From: Azospirillum brasilense | GTDB lineage: Bacteria > Pseudomonadota > Alphaproteobacteria > Azospirillales > Azospirillaceae | DNA length: 64,000 bases | Reading direction: 5' to 3' | NCBI RefSeq assembly: GCF_022023855.1 | Contig: NZ_CP059450.1 | Coordinates: 1,975,001 to 2,039,000 of the forward strand | Shown here: positions 9,132 to 17,557 of the stretch, piece by piece | How the letters are laid out: every line of letters starts with the position of its first letter | Numbering within the stretch: position 1 is the first letter of the stretch | Made by a program: the position numbers and the translations under genes | Notes under the pieces: model-generated | Told to the model about the DNA's origin: nothing | The model's input: only the letters and a program-made list of their open reading frames with translations | Databases searched by the model: none

Positions 9132-9173
9132 AACTGCTTCAGCGGCCGGTCAGAACTGCTTCAGCAGCCGGTC
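9132..9173. repeat. tandem 20-bp duplication at the end of the DUF4175 gene
   Basis: Bases 9154-9173 (last codons of the DUF4175 gene, reading DRLLKQF) recur at 9132-9151 with one mismatch, a period of 22. The stop codon (9150-9152) lies at the junction, so the second copy is outside the reading frame. Confidence 0.8.
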
Positions 9174-11753
9174 GATGTACTCGCGCTCCATCTGCGGACG
9201 GCCATACTGCCCGGAGCGGCGGCGCAGTTCGTCGAGGATTTCACGGGCGCGCTGGAGTTCGGCCTCCTCGGGGATCTTCACGTCCTCGTTGTTGTAGTTG
9301 CCGAAGCCGGAGGGGCGGCGGCCCAGCGGGTCGCGGTTGCGGCCCTGGCCCTGGCGCTGCTGCGCCTGTCCGGGCTGCTGCCCGCTCATCGCCGGACCCT
9401 GCTGGCCCATCATCTGCTGCATCATCTGCTCGGCCATCGCCTGCATGCCCTGCTGAAGCTCGTCCATCGCCTGGGTCTGCGGCGGAACGGCGGAGCCGGG
9501 CTGCCCCTGCTGGAGCGCTTGCCCCGCGTCGCGCATCGCCCGTTCGGCGCGGCCCAGCGGGCGGGGGATCTCGCCGCCCTGCTGTTCCCCCATGCGGCGC
9601 ATCAGCTCGCCGAGCTGGCGGCGCAACGCCTCCTGCTGCTCGGCCTGCTGCTGCATCAGCGGGCTGCCGGACGGACCCTGCTGGCCTTGCTGCCCCTGCT
9701 GTGGGCGGCCCTGGCGGTTGCGCGGCCCCTGTTGCGGGCCCTGCTGCCCGTCCTGCCGGCCCATCTGCTCCTGCGACTGGCGGAAGGTCTGGTCGAGCAA
9801 CTGCTGCTGCCGCTGCGTCAGCTCCTGAAGCTCGCGCATCATCTGCGCCGCCTCGTTCTGGCCCTGCTGCTGCATCTGGGCCATGGCGCCGTTGCGCATA
9901 TTCTCCATCATCTGCTGAAGCTGGGACAGCATCTGCCGCGCGGCGTCGCGGGCGCCGGTCTCGGCCATCTGCCGCATCTGCTCCATCATGCGCTGAAGGT
10001 CCTGGCGGTCCATCATCTGGTCGGCCATTTCCGGCGGCACCATGGGGATTTGCTCGCCACGCTCCAGCGCCTCGCGCATCTGCTGTTCCATGGCGTCGAG
10101 GAACTTGTCGAGCGCCGCCTGAAGCTCGTCCATCAGCTTCTTCAGCTCCTGGTCGTCGGCGCCGCGCTCCAACGCTTCGGCGAGCCGGCTCTCGGCGTCG
10201 CGCAGGTCGCGCTCGGCCAGCGACAGCCCGCCGTCCTCAATGCGCAGCGCGGTTTCCCACAGAAGTTGCTGGACGGCTGGGATCGATGCCCCCTCCTCGT
10301 CCAGCAGCAGGCGGTTCACCGCGGTGCGCATGGCGAGGAAAACCACCAGATCGCCGCCGAACTGGCTGGGTCTGGACGAGATTTCGGCCAGCGCGCGGGC
10401 CACTTCGATACGGAGCTGCTGGGGCCGCAGGGTCAGCTTCTTGCGCTCCTCCACGATGGCGCGGGCGACCGGGTGGTTGAAGACGCGCTCTGGCAGGACC
10501 ATCGCCACGTCCTCCGTGTTGCCGGTTTGGCCGGCGCCGTCGAGCGCGGTCAGGCGGATGGTGACGTTCAGCCCGGCCCAGGGATGGGCGGTCAGGTCGT
10601 GAAAGGCGGCGTTGCGCGCCTCACGCGGGCGGACGCCGGGCAGGGCTAGCGGCAACTCCAGCGGGCTGCGGTCGAGCGCCGGGGCCTCGCCCTCCGGCAG
10701 GTCCAGCCGGACGACGGCCTTGGCCTCGGCCAGCCCGTAGTCGTCCTGCGCGGTGTAGTCCAGCCGCAGTGCGCCGCGCTCCCCCTTGGTCGGGGGGCTG
10801 GCGTAGGCGATGGTCGGCGGGTTGTCCGGGATGATCCGCACGTTCCAGCCCCCCAGCAGGGTGGACCCCTGGGTCACGGCGATGCGGGCGCCGTCCTCGA
10901 TGGGCTGCTGGATCTGGAAGGTCGCGGAGTCCACGGCCTCGAAAGCGGTGGTCTTGCTGCCGGCCTCCAGCGACGGCGTGCTGCTGCCGCCGGTCACGCG
11001 GGCCAGCACGAGGCTGCCCTTGGGAACCGGCACGGGGTCGGCGAGGCTCGGCGTGTGGGCGGGGTTGGCCGACTTCAGGAAGACCGGCGGCAGGCCGGTG
11101 TATTCCGGCGGCGTCACCCACAGGTCGAGCGTCGCGACCGTCGCCGTCGCCGTCCCGCCAAAATGCGGGGTGATGGCGGCGACAAGACGCGGCCTCCAGT
11201 CGCCCCAGGTCGCGCCGCCCGCGGCGATCAGCACCAGCGCCACCAGCGCGCGCAGGGCGTAGCGGTCCTGGGCGGCGAGGCCGTCGGACAGCGGCATGGC
11301 GACGCGCAGCCGCCGCATGGCAGCGCGCACCCGCTCCTGGTGCAGGCGCCACAGCTCCGCCGCGACGGGGTCGTTGCCGGCGGGCGTGTCGCGCAGCGCG
11401 TGGAGGGGGCGGTGGGGCAGGCCGCTGTCGCGCTCCAGCCGGCGGCGGGCGGCGTCCTCGTCCGGCAGGCGGAAGGCGCGCAGCCCGCGCCACCCCGTCC
11501 AGCCGATGGCGGCAACGAACAGCAGCAGGGCCAGGGCGTGCAGCCAGCCCGGCAACAGCAGGAAGACGTTCAGCAGGGCCAAAGCGAGGAAGGCTCCCGC
11601 GATGGTGATGGGCGCCCAGAGCGCCGGCCACAGCCTTTCCCAGAGCAGGGCGGCGCGGGCCTGCCCCATGCGGAGGCGGGGTTCCCGCGGGGCGGGCGCG
11701 GGTGGTGCCTCCTTGCGCAGGGGGAACCGGAACCCGTCCTTGCTGTCGCTCAT
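9150..11753 (-). CDS. DUF4175 / TIGR02302 family membrane protein
   Basis: 867 residues, a family found mainly in alphaproteobacteria with no established function. Two adjacent membrane helices lie at ~45-90. A large, probably periplasmic region with beta-rich character (~200-400) follows, then a helical segment (~430-530). Residues ~530-830 are extremely rich in Gln, Met and Gly (runs such as QQGPQQGPRNRQGRPQQGQQ) with heptad-like MEQMRQMAE stretches, and a conserved tail follows (KIPEEAELQRAREILDELRRR). In many alphaproteobacteria this gene follows lysA; here two extra genes lie between them. An envelope or wall-related role is a guess from the topology and its rodA neighbour. Confidence 0.88.
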   Translation of the reverse strand: MSDSKDGFRFPLRKEAPPAPAPREPRLRMGQARAALLWERLWPALWAPITIAGAFLALALLNVFLLLPGWLHALALLLFVAAIGWTGWRGLRAFRLPDEDAARRRLERDSGLPHRPLHALRDTPAGNDPVAAELWRLHQERVRAAMRRLRVAMPLSDGLAAQDRYALRALVALVLIAAGGATWGDWRPRLVAAITPHFGGTATATVATLDLWVTPPEYTGLPPVFLKSANPAHTPSLADPVPVPKGSLVLARVTGGSSTPSLEAGSKTTAFEAVDSATFQIQQPIEDGARIAVTQGSTLLGGWNVRIIPDNPPTIAYASPPTKGERGALRLDYTAQDDYGLAEAKAVVRLDLPEGEAPALDRSPLELPLALPGVRPREARNAAFHDLTAHPWAGLNVTIRLTALDGAGQTGNTEDVAMVLPERVFNHPVARAIVEERKKLTLRPQQLRIEVARALAEISSRPSQFGGDLVVFLAMRTAVNRLLLDEEGASIPAVQQLLWETALRIEDGGLSLAERDLRDAESRLAEALERGADDQELKKLMDELQAALDKFLDAMEQQMREALERGEQIPMVPPEMADQMMDRQDLQRMMEQMRQMAETGARDAARQMLSQLQQMMENMRNGAMAQMQQQGQNEAAQMMRELQELTQRQQQLLDQTFRQSQEQMGRQDGQQGPQQGPRNRQGRPQQGQQGQQGPSGSPLMQQQAEQQEALRRQLGELMRRMGEQQGGEIPRPLGRAERAMRDAGQALQQGQPGSAVPPQTQAMDELQQGMQAMAEQMMQQMMGQQGPAMSGQQPGQAQQRQGQGRNRDPLGRRPSGFGNYNNEDVKIPEEAELQRAREILDELRRRSGQYGRPQMEREYIDRLLKQF

Positions 11754-12034
11754 GCCGCTCTCCCGTCAGGTCAGGCACCGGGCGGGAGGAGAAACCGCCG
11801 CCGGAACATCGTCAGGATATAGGCTCGGCTGCGCCGTCTGTCGCGGTCCGGCATGCCGGTTCCTTACCGAAACATCGGGCCATGTCCAAAATATGGCGGG
11901 CCGATGGATGGCACAGGGTGCGGCGCCCCTCTTATCTCAGGGCCGTCCGAATTCACGGCCGTGGACGGTGGGGCGTTTTCCAGAAGGCGAGGCGCATCGC
12001 GCCCGTCCAATGGAATCCGATCAGGAGCGGCCCA

Positions 12035-12517
12035 ATGCCAAGCCCCAAGACTTTCTCGACCGCGAACGCCACCGGTGAACGATACACGCTCGACCCCGCC
12101 AAGCCCGGACATGTCTTTGTCTATCGGTTCGCCGACAAGGCCAAAGCGACCGACTGGAGGTCGCGCCGCCGGAACACTGTCGGCGGCGGCTTCGCCAAAC
12201 CCAGCGATTCGGTGTTGAACGACTGGGCGCTCAAGCAAAGCTCGTACGGCAGCCAGTCGGAGAACTCGAACGACAACCCCTTCCTGTCCGTCGCCACGGA
12301 TTACGAAGCCCTCTATGACCGGGCCGAGGGCTGGGTGAAGAAGATCCTCGAAACGGCGCCCGACCTGGGGGTTTTCTCGGTGCCTTACGACAAGCTCTAT
12401 CGGCCGTCGCCGACCAAGCCGTTGTCGAAGGAGGAAACCGAGTGGCTGTACTATGACGGGGACGCCGAACTCGTGTCCTACCTGAAGACGTGGGCGGCCA
12501 ATCCCTACAAGAAATAG
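12035..12517 (+). CDS. small orphan protein with ADP-ribosyltransferase-like pattern
   Basis: 160 residues with no signal peptide or membrane segment; I do not recognise a named family. AGGAG at 12023-12027 supports the ATG at 12035. The order of motifs resembles an R-S-E type ADP-ribosyltransferase fold: HVFVYRF (R31) near the start, NPFLSVATDYEAL (S85) with the typical strand-then-helix layout, a VFSVPYDKLYRP strand, and an acidic GDAELVSYL (E145) near the C-terminus. This is inference from pattern only. It stands alone between the DUF4175 gene and a hemerythrin gene that face away from or toward it, with no evident immunity gene. It could equally be a conserved hypothetical of another fold. 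Confidence 0.6.
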   Translation: MPSPKTFSTANATGERYTLDPAKPGHVFVYRFADKAKATDWRSRRRNTVGGGFAKPSDSVLNDWALKQSSYGSQSENSNDNPFLSVATDYEALYDRAEGWVKKILETAPDLGVFSVPYDKLYRPSPTKPLSKEETEWLYYDGDAELVSYLKTWAANPYKK

Positions 12518-12567
12518 ACGGCGGCCGGTCCGGAGGTTCTGAGCGCCGGGCTTCCGCGGCCCGGCCC

Positions 12568-12987
12568 TCAGGCCGTCGGGGCCGCCGCGCCGGGATCCCC
12601 GCTCCGCCCGTCCAGCCATTCGCCGAACCACTTGTCCATGACCAGGATATGGCCGCACAGCCACATCTCGACGTAGCTCTGGAGGAACTGCACCTCTTCC
12701 GGATCGCGCGTCCCGGAGTCGGATTGCCGGCGGACGAAGTCGGCAAAGGTGTCGTGCATCGTCTTGTGCTTGGTGTAGTCGGGGTACCCGACCGCGCGCA
12801 TCAGCCCTTCCTCGCGGCGGAAATGGTAGGCCGAGTAGTCGGCCAACTCGCGCAGGAAGCGGTTCGCGGACTCCCGTGTTTCCCCGGCGGCGATGGCCGC
12901 GCTGAACTGGTTGAACAGTTGGAACAGGCGCTGGTGGTCTCCATCCACAGCGCTCTGTCCGATGGCATAGGCCGCGTCCCACTCCAT
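12568..12987 (-). CDS. bacteriohemerythrin
   Basis: 139-residue single-domain hemerythrin, an O2-binding cytoplasmic protein with a non-heme di-iron centre. All ligands are visible in the family spacing: H18 (DGDHQRLF), H55 and E59 (YHFRREEGLM), H74 and H78 (HKTMHDTF), H113 and D118 (CGHILVMDKWF). Likely roles are oxygen delivery or sensing under low O2, which suits a microaerophilic life style. No chemoreceptor or regulatory domain is fused. It sits convergent to the ART-like orphan and downstream of lysA on the same strand, after a 90-base gap. Confidence 0.95.
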   Translation of the reverse strand: MEWDAAYAIGQSAVDGDHQRLFQLFNQFSAAIAAGETRESANRFLRELADYSAYHFRREEGLMRAVGYPDYTKHKTMHDTFADFVRRQSDSGTRDPEEVQFLQSYVEMWLCGHILVMDKWFGEWLDGRSGDPGAAAPTA

Positions 12988-13077
12988 GATGTTCCCCGCC
13001 CGTTTCTCGAACGGGGAATCATACGCCTTATGGGTGGTTCTGTGCAGCGGTTATTGCATCCCGATAACCGTCGCGGA

Positions 13078-14343
13078 TCAGTCCTTCAGCCAATCCGGCA
13101 CGCGGTCCAGCGCCAGCAACTCCTCCACCGACACGCGCGGCCGGATGACCGAGAACTGGTCGCCGTTCACCAGAACCTCCGGGATCAGCGGGCGGGTGTT
13201 GTAGGTGGAGGACATGACCGCGCCATAGGCCCCCGCCGACAGGATGGCCACCAGCTCGTCGGGCGCCATGGCCGGCAGCGCGCGCTGGAGCGCGAAGGTG
13301 TCGCCGCTCTCGCAGACCGGACCGACGACGTCGTAGGGCTCGGTTGCGGCGCCCCTGGCGGGCTCGGTCACCGGGACGATGCCGTGATAGGCCTCGTAGA
13401 GTGTGGGACGGATCAGGTCGTTCATCGCCGCGTCGATGATGACGAAGCGGCGGTGCAGCCCCTGCTTCAGGTAGATCACCCGCGACACCAGGATGCCGGC
13501 GTTGCCGACCAGCGAGCGGCCCGGCTCCAGCGAGATGCGGCAGCCGAGGTTGCCGGTGATCGACTTCACCATGGCGGCGTAGTCGGCGATGTCCGGCGGC
13601 GCCTCGTGCTTGTAGACGATGCCCAGCCCGCCGCCGAGGTCGAGCCGGGTGATGTCGTGCCCGTCCTCGCGTAGGACGTGGAGCAGCGCCGCCACCCGCT
13701 CGTAAGCGGCGCGGAAGGGGGCGAGGTCGGTCAGCTGCGACCCGATGTGGACGGCGATGGCCACCGGCTTGATGCCCGGCAGCTTGGCGGCCTGGGCGTA
13801 GACCTCCCGCGCGTGGTCGTAATCGACGCCGAACTTGTTCTCCTTCTTGCCCGTCGCGATCTTCGCGTGGGTCTTGGCGTCCACGTCCGGGTTCACGCGG
13901 AAGGCGATGGGCGCGGTGACGCCCAGGCTGACCGCGACCTCCGACAGGGCCTCCACCTCCGGGATGGATTCCACGTTGATCTGGTGGATTCCGGCTTCCA
14001 GCGCGGCGCGCATCTCCTCGCGCGTCTTGCCGACGCCGGAGAAGATGATCTTGCCGGCCGGGATGCCGCCGGCCAGCGCGCGGCGCATCTCGCCGCCCGA
14101 CACCACGTCGGCGCCGGCGCCCAGCCGGGCGAAGGCGCGGATGACCGCGAGGTTGGAGTTGGCCTTCACCGCGTAGCAGACGTCGGCGTCCTGCCCCGCG
14201 AAGGCCCCGGCGTAGGCGCTGTAATGCGCCTCCAGCGCCGCCGTGGAGTAGCAGTAGAAGGGGGTGCCGACCTCCGCCGCGATGGTGGACAGCGGCACGG
14301 ATTCGGCGTGCATCACGCCGTTGCGGTAGGCGAAGGCGCTCAT
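13078..14343 (-). CDS. lysA: diaminopimelate decarboxylase
   Basis: 421 residues. Converts meso-diaminopimelate to L-lysine, the last step of lysine synthesis; PLP enzyme of the fold III (alanine racemase-like) group. The PLP lysine is in CYAVKANSNL, the phosphate-binding glycine loop in DLGGGLGIVY, and the substrate residues in EPGRSLVGNAG and GPVCESGDTFA. Its ATG (14343-14341) overlaps the stop of the small lipoprotein gene (ATGA), so translation is probably coupled. It belongs to an argH-lipoprotein-lysA operon. Confidence 0.97.
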   Translation of the reverse strand: MSAFAYRNGVMHAESVPLSTIAAEVGTPFYCYSTAALEAHYSAYAGAFAGQDADVCYAVKANSNLAVIRAFARLGAGADVVSGGEMRRALAGGIPAGKIIFSGVGKTREEMRAALEAGIHQINVESIPEVEALSEVAVSLGVTAPIAFRVNPDVDAKTHAKIATGKKENKFGVDYDHAREVYAQAAKLPGIKPVAIAVHIGSQLTDLAPFRAAYERVAALLHVLREDGHDITRLDLGGGLGIVYKHEAPPDIADYAAMVKSITGNLGCRISLEPGRSLVGNAGILVSRVIYLKQGLHRRFVIIDAAMNDLIRPTLYEAYHGIVPVTEPARGAATEPYDVVGPVCESGDTFALQRALPAMAPDELVAILSAGAYGAVMSSTYNTRPLIPEVLVNGDQFSVIRPRVSVEELLALDRVPDWLKD

Positions 14344-14525
14344 GGGAAGCGGGCTCCGGAGGACGGCTGACCGGGCTTGGGGTCGGTCTTCGGGTTCGGG
14401 TAGGGCTGCGGGAACTTGTCGGCTTCCTTGCCCTGCGGGGGATCGACGAAGCTCGGCTTCTTGCCGCAGCCGGCCAGCGTCAGCGCGACGGCAGCGGTCG
14501 CCAGGATCAGCAGCGGGCGCCTCAC
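14340..14525 (-). CDS. lptM: small LptM-like lipoprotein
   Basis: 61 residues. A signal peptide of about 19 residues ends in a lipobox LTLAGC, with Cys20 as the lipidation site, followed by a short Pro/Lys-rich tail (PYPNPKTDPKPGQP). Its position next to lysA matches the LptM/YifL class, which in E. coli lies beside dapF and assists maturation of the LptD LPS translocon. The start is a GTG at 14525 whose last bases overlap the argH stop (GTGA), and its stop overlaps the lysA ATG (ATGA). The gene is therefore embedded by two 4-base overlaps. The LptM assignment rests on size, lipobox and context. Confidence 0.8.
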   Translation of the reverse strand: MRRPLLILATAAVALTLAGCGKKPSFVDPPQGKEADKFPQPYPNPKTDPKPGQPSSGARFP

Positions 14526-15964
14526 AGGAAACGCTCCCGCGCCGCCGCGACGGCCTCGCGCACGCGGACGGGGGAGGCGCCGCCGAAGCTGCGCCGGCTG
14601 TCCAGCGACGCCTCGATGCTCAGCGCCGGGAAGACGGCTTCGGTGATGCGCGGCTCGATGGCCTGCAACTCCTCCAGCGTCAGGGCGGTCAGCCCGACGC
14701 GCTTGTCCTCCGCCGCCTTCACGGCGCGCCCGGTGATGTGGTGCGCCTCGCGGAAGGGAATGTCCAGCTCCCGCACCAGCCAGTCGGCGAGGTCGGTGGC
14801 GTTGAGGAAGCCGCGGTCGGTCGCCTCGCGCAGCGCCGGCACGTTCGGCTGCATGTCGCGCACCATGCCTTCCATAGCGGCGATGCACAGCGCCAGCGTG
14901 TCGTCGGCCTCGAAGACCGGCTCCTTGTCCTCCTGCATGTCCTTGGAATAGGCCAGCGGCAGGCCCTTCATGGCGACCAGCAGGCTGTTCAGGCTGCCGA
15001 TGACGCGTCCGGCCTTGGCGCGCACCAACTCCGCCGCGTCCGGGTTCTTCTTCTGCGGCATGATCGAGGAGCCGGTGGTGAAGGCGTCCGTCAGCTTGAT
15101 GAAGCGGAACTGGGCCGAACACCACAGCACGATCTCCTCCGCGAAGCGGGAGAGGTGCATGCCGCAGATGCTGGCGGCGGCCAGATACTCCAGCGCGAAG
15201 TCGCGGTCGGACACGGCGTCCAGCGAATTGGCGGTTGGCCGGTCGAAGCCCAGCGCCTCCGCCGTCATGAAGCGGTCGATGGGGTAGGGCGTGCCGGCCA
15301 GCGCGGCGGAGCCGAGCGGGCACTCGTTCAGCCGCGCGCGGGCGTCGCGCAGGCGGCCGCGGTCGCGCCCGAACATCTCCACATAGGCCAGCAGATGGTG
15401 GCCGAAGCTGACCGGCTGGGCGGCCTGGAGGTGGGTGAAGCCCGGCATCACCGTGTCGGTGTGCTTTTCCGCCAGATCGATCAGCGCGGCTTGGAGCGCC
15501 TTCAGCCCCTGGTCGGCGCGGTCGAGCGCGTCGCGCACCCACAGCTTGAAGTCGGTCGCCACCTGATCGTTGCGCGACCGCCCGGTGTGAAGGCGCTTGG
15601 CCGGCTCGCCGATCAGCTCGGCCAGCCGGGCCTCCACGTTCATGTGGATGTCCTCCAGTTCCACCTTGAAGGTGAAGGCTCCGGAGTCGATCTCTTCCTT
15701 GACCCGGTCCAGCCCTTCGCGGATGGCATCGGCGTCGGCCTGGGTTATGATGCCCTGGCGCGCCAGCATGGCGGCGTGGGCCTTCGATCCGGCGATGTCC
15801 TGGTCGGCCAGCCGCTTGTCGAAGCCGATGGAGGCGTTGATCCTCTCCATGATGGCGGCGGGACCGCGGGCGAAGCGGCCGCCCCACATCTGGCTGGCGG
15901 CCGGGGCTGAGCCGTCTTGGGCGGCGCGGTCTTGAAGGTTCGGCTTGGGCTGTTCGGCGCTCAT
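14522..15964 (-). CDS. argH: argininosuccinate lyase
   Basis: 480 residues. Splits argininosuccinate into arginine and fumarate, the last step of arginine synthesis; cytosolic homotetramer of the fumarase/aspartase superfamily. The superfamily signature is seen as GSSIMPQKKNPD, with HTGRSRNDQVATD and TVMPGFTHLQ as further active-site segments. The ATG at 15964 gives a ~22-residue N-terminal extension before MWGGRF, where most family members begin, so a later start at that Met is possible. Divergent from tlpA with only 33 bases between the starts. Confidence 0.96.
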   Translation of the reverse strand: MSAEQPKPNLQDRAAQDGSAPAASQMWGGRFARGPAAIMERINASIGFDKRLADQDIAGSKAHAAMLARQGIITQADADAIREGLDRVKEEIDSGAFTFKVELEDIHMNVEARLAELIGEPAKRLHTGRSRNDQVATDFKLWVRDALDRADQGLKALQAALIDLAEKHTDTVMPGFTHLQAAQPVSFGHHLLAYVEMFGRDRGRLRDARARLNECPLGSAALAGTPYPIDRFMTAEALGFDRPTANSLDAVSDRDFALEYLAAASICGMHLSRFAEEIVLWCSAQFRFIKLTDAFTTGSSIMPQKKNPDAAELVRAKAGRVIGSLNSLLVAMKGLPLAYSKDMQEDKEPVFEADDTLALCIAAMEGMVRDMQPNVPALREATDRGFLNATDLADWLVRELDIPFREAHHITGRAVKAAEDKRVGLTALTLEELQAIEPRITEAVFPALSIEASLDSRRSFGGASPVRVREAVAAARERFL

Positions 15965-15997
15965 GGCGGACACAATACGGATGGGAGGACGGGAAGC

Positions 15998-16663
15998 GTG
16001 AGTATGCGGACTTTGGCGGCCACCGCAATCTTTTGTGTGACGCTGGGCGGTGCCGGGCTGTGGATGGCGCTGGCCGGGCCGTCGGCTCCACCGCCGCCCG
16101 CCGTGCTGACGCTGGACCAGCCGGCCAACCAGCCCTCCCCCGGGGTGACGGCGGTGGGTCTCGACAAGTTCCGCTACATGGAGCCGCTGACGCCGGTGCC
16201 GGAGCTGCCCTTCCTGGACGGGGAAGGGCGCCGGGTCGACCTGTCGGAGTTCAAGGACCGCTTGGTCCTGCTGAACCTGTGGGCGACATGGTGCGCGCCC
16301 TGCGTGAAGGAGATGCCGGCGCTCGACCGCCTCCAGGCGCAGTTGGGCGGGCCGGGCTTCCAGGTGGTGGCGCTGTCGGTGGACCGCGGCGGCAAGGATC
16401 AGGTGCAGCCCTTCTACCAGCGGACCGGCGTGAAGAACCTCGCCCTCTACCTCGACCCGTCGAGCGCCTCCATGCAGACTCTGAAGCTGCGCGGCCTGCC
16501 GACCACCCTGCTGGTCGACCAGGAGGGCCGCGAGCTTGGCCGCATCGAGGGCGCGGTGGAGTGGGATTCGCCGGAGGTCATCGCCTTCCTGCGCAAGCAC
16601 ATGGGCCACGGCGGCGGCCCGAACCGCGACAACCGCGGCGGTGTGGTAAAGACGGGCGGGTAA
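15998..16663 (+). CDS. tlpA: TlpA-like thiol:disulfide oxidoreductase
   Basis: About 221 residues. An N-terminal hydrophobic segment (~6-25) acts as a signal or anchor, a Pro-rich linker follows, then a periplasmic thioredoxin fold with the redox motif WATWCAPCVKEMP and the cis-proline region RGLPTTLLVDQEG. TlpA proteins reduce cysteines in the periplasm, for example during cytochrome c or oxidase maturation. The start is either GTG 15998 (GGGAGG 9 bases upstream) or ATG 16004; the difference is two residues. The divergent arrangement with argH is common in alphaproteobacteria. Confidence 0.9.
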   Translation: MSMRTLAATAIFCVTLGGAGLWMALAGPSAPPPPAVLTLDQPANQPSPGVTAVGLDKFRYMEPLTPVPELPFLDGEGRRVDLSEFKDRLVLLNLWATWCAPCVKEMPALDRLQAQLGGPGFQVVALSVDRGGKDQVQPFYQRTGVKNLALYLDPSSASMQTLKLRGLPTTLLVDQEGRELGRIEGAVEWDSPEVIAFLRKHMGHGGGPNRDNRGGVVKTGG

Positions 16664-16724
16664 GACGTGGCCTTGTGAAATCGTGCGCCGTACGTCGGTC
16701 TCCTCCTCAGCCCACCGGAGCCGC

Positions 16725-17555
16725 ATGAAAACTCTGGTCGCGATCCTGGCCTTGGGGGCGATGCTCTACGCCATCGTCCTGCTGCTGGCCTATGTTGCCC
16801 AGGACCGCTTGATCTTTCCGGCCATTCCGCTTGCACAGGCCCCGGATGAGGTCGGCGTGGGCGATATGGCGGTGGTGTCCGTGCACACCGGTGACGGGCT
16901 GGACCTGCTGGGCTGGTACAAGGCGCCGGCTGCGTCGGGGCGGCCGACGCTCCTGCTGTTCCACGGCAATGGCGAGACGGTGGCCTGGAACGGCCACATC
17001 GCCCGTGCGCTGATCGACGGCGGGTACGGTGTGTTCATGGCGGAGTACCGCGGCTATGGCGGGAATCCGGGAAAGCCGAGCGAGGCGGGCCTGTATGAGG
17101 ACGGGCGGGCGGCCTTGGATTTCCTGGAGGCATCGGGCGCACGGGTGGTCCTGCACGGCTATTCGTTGGGCAGCGGTGTCGCCGTGCAGCTTGCGGCTGA
17201 ACGGCGCGTCGAGGCGGTGATCCTTGCCGCCCCCTACACCAGCATCGCGGACATCGGTGGTGGACTGCTGCCATTTTTGCCGGTGCGCTTGATGCTCCGC
17301 CACTCGTTCGACAGCTTTTCAAAAATTGGTCAGGTGAAAGTCCCACTGCTGATTTACCATGGCACCCTTGACCGTGTGATACCGACAGACCACTCCAGGC
17401 ATCTGTTCGAGGCTGCCAACGCTCCCAAGAGCTTCGTTGCGCTTGAGGGAGCTGGTCATGTCGGCCTGTGGGCTTCCGGTGGTGAAAAGGCGGTATTGTC
17501 GTTTTTGGAAACACTGCCGGCGATGGTCAGCGCAGGTGCCCATTTGGGAAGGTGA
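16725..17555 (+). CDS. alpha/beta hydrolase, BEM46-like, membrane-anchored
   Basis: 276 residues with one N-terminal membrane helix (~3-25) and an alpha/beta-hydrolase fold. The nucleophile serine is in HGYSLGSG, the acid in GTLDRVIP and the histidine in GAGHVGLW; the oxyanion strand is LLLFHGNGE. Substrate unknown. GGAG just before ATG 16725 supports this start. The last third of the gene (~17250-17540) is visibly more AT-rich with different codon use (for example tcaaaaattggtcagg) than the first part. It converges on the DUF4142 gene with 2 bases between the stops. Confidence 0.85.
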   Translation: MKTLVAILALGAMLYAIVLLLAYVAQDRLIFPAIPLAQAPDEVGVGDMAVVSVHTGDGLDLLGWYKAPAASGRPTLLLFHGNGETVAWNGHIARALIDGGYGVFMAEYRGYGGNPGKPSEAGLYEDGRAALDFLEASGARVVLHGYSLGSGVAVQLAAERRVEAVILAAPYTSIADIGGGLLPFLPVRLMLRHSFDSFSKIGQVKVPLLIYHGTLDRVIPTDHSRHLFEAANAPKSFVALEGAGHVGLWASGGEKAVLSFLETLPAMVSAGAHLGR

Positions 17556-17557
17556 CC

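Noticed and set aside
9519..10649. A Leu-rich 376-codon frame opposite the DUF4175 gene
   Set aside because: It arises from the complement of Gln/Met-rich codons on the other strand and has no family features.
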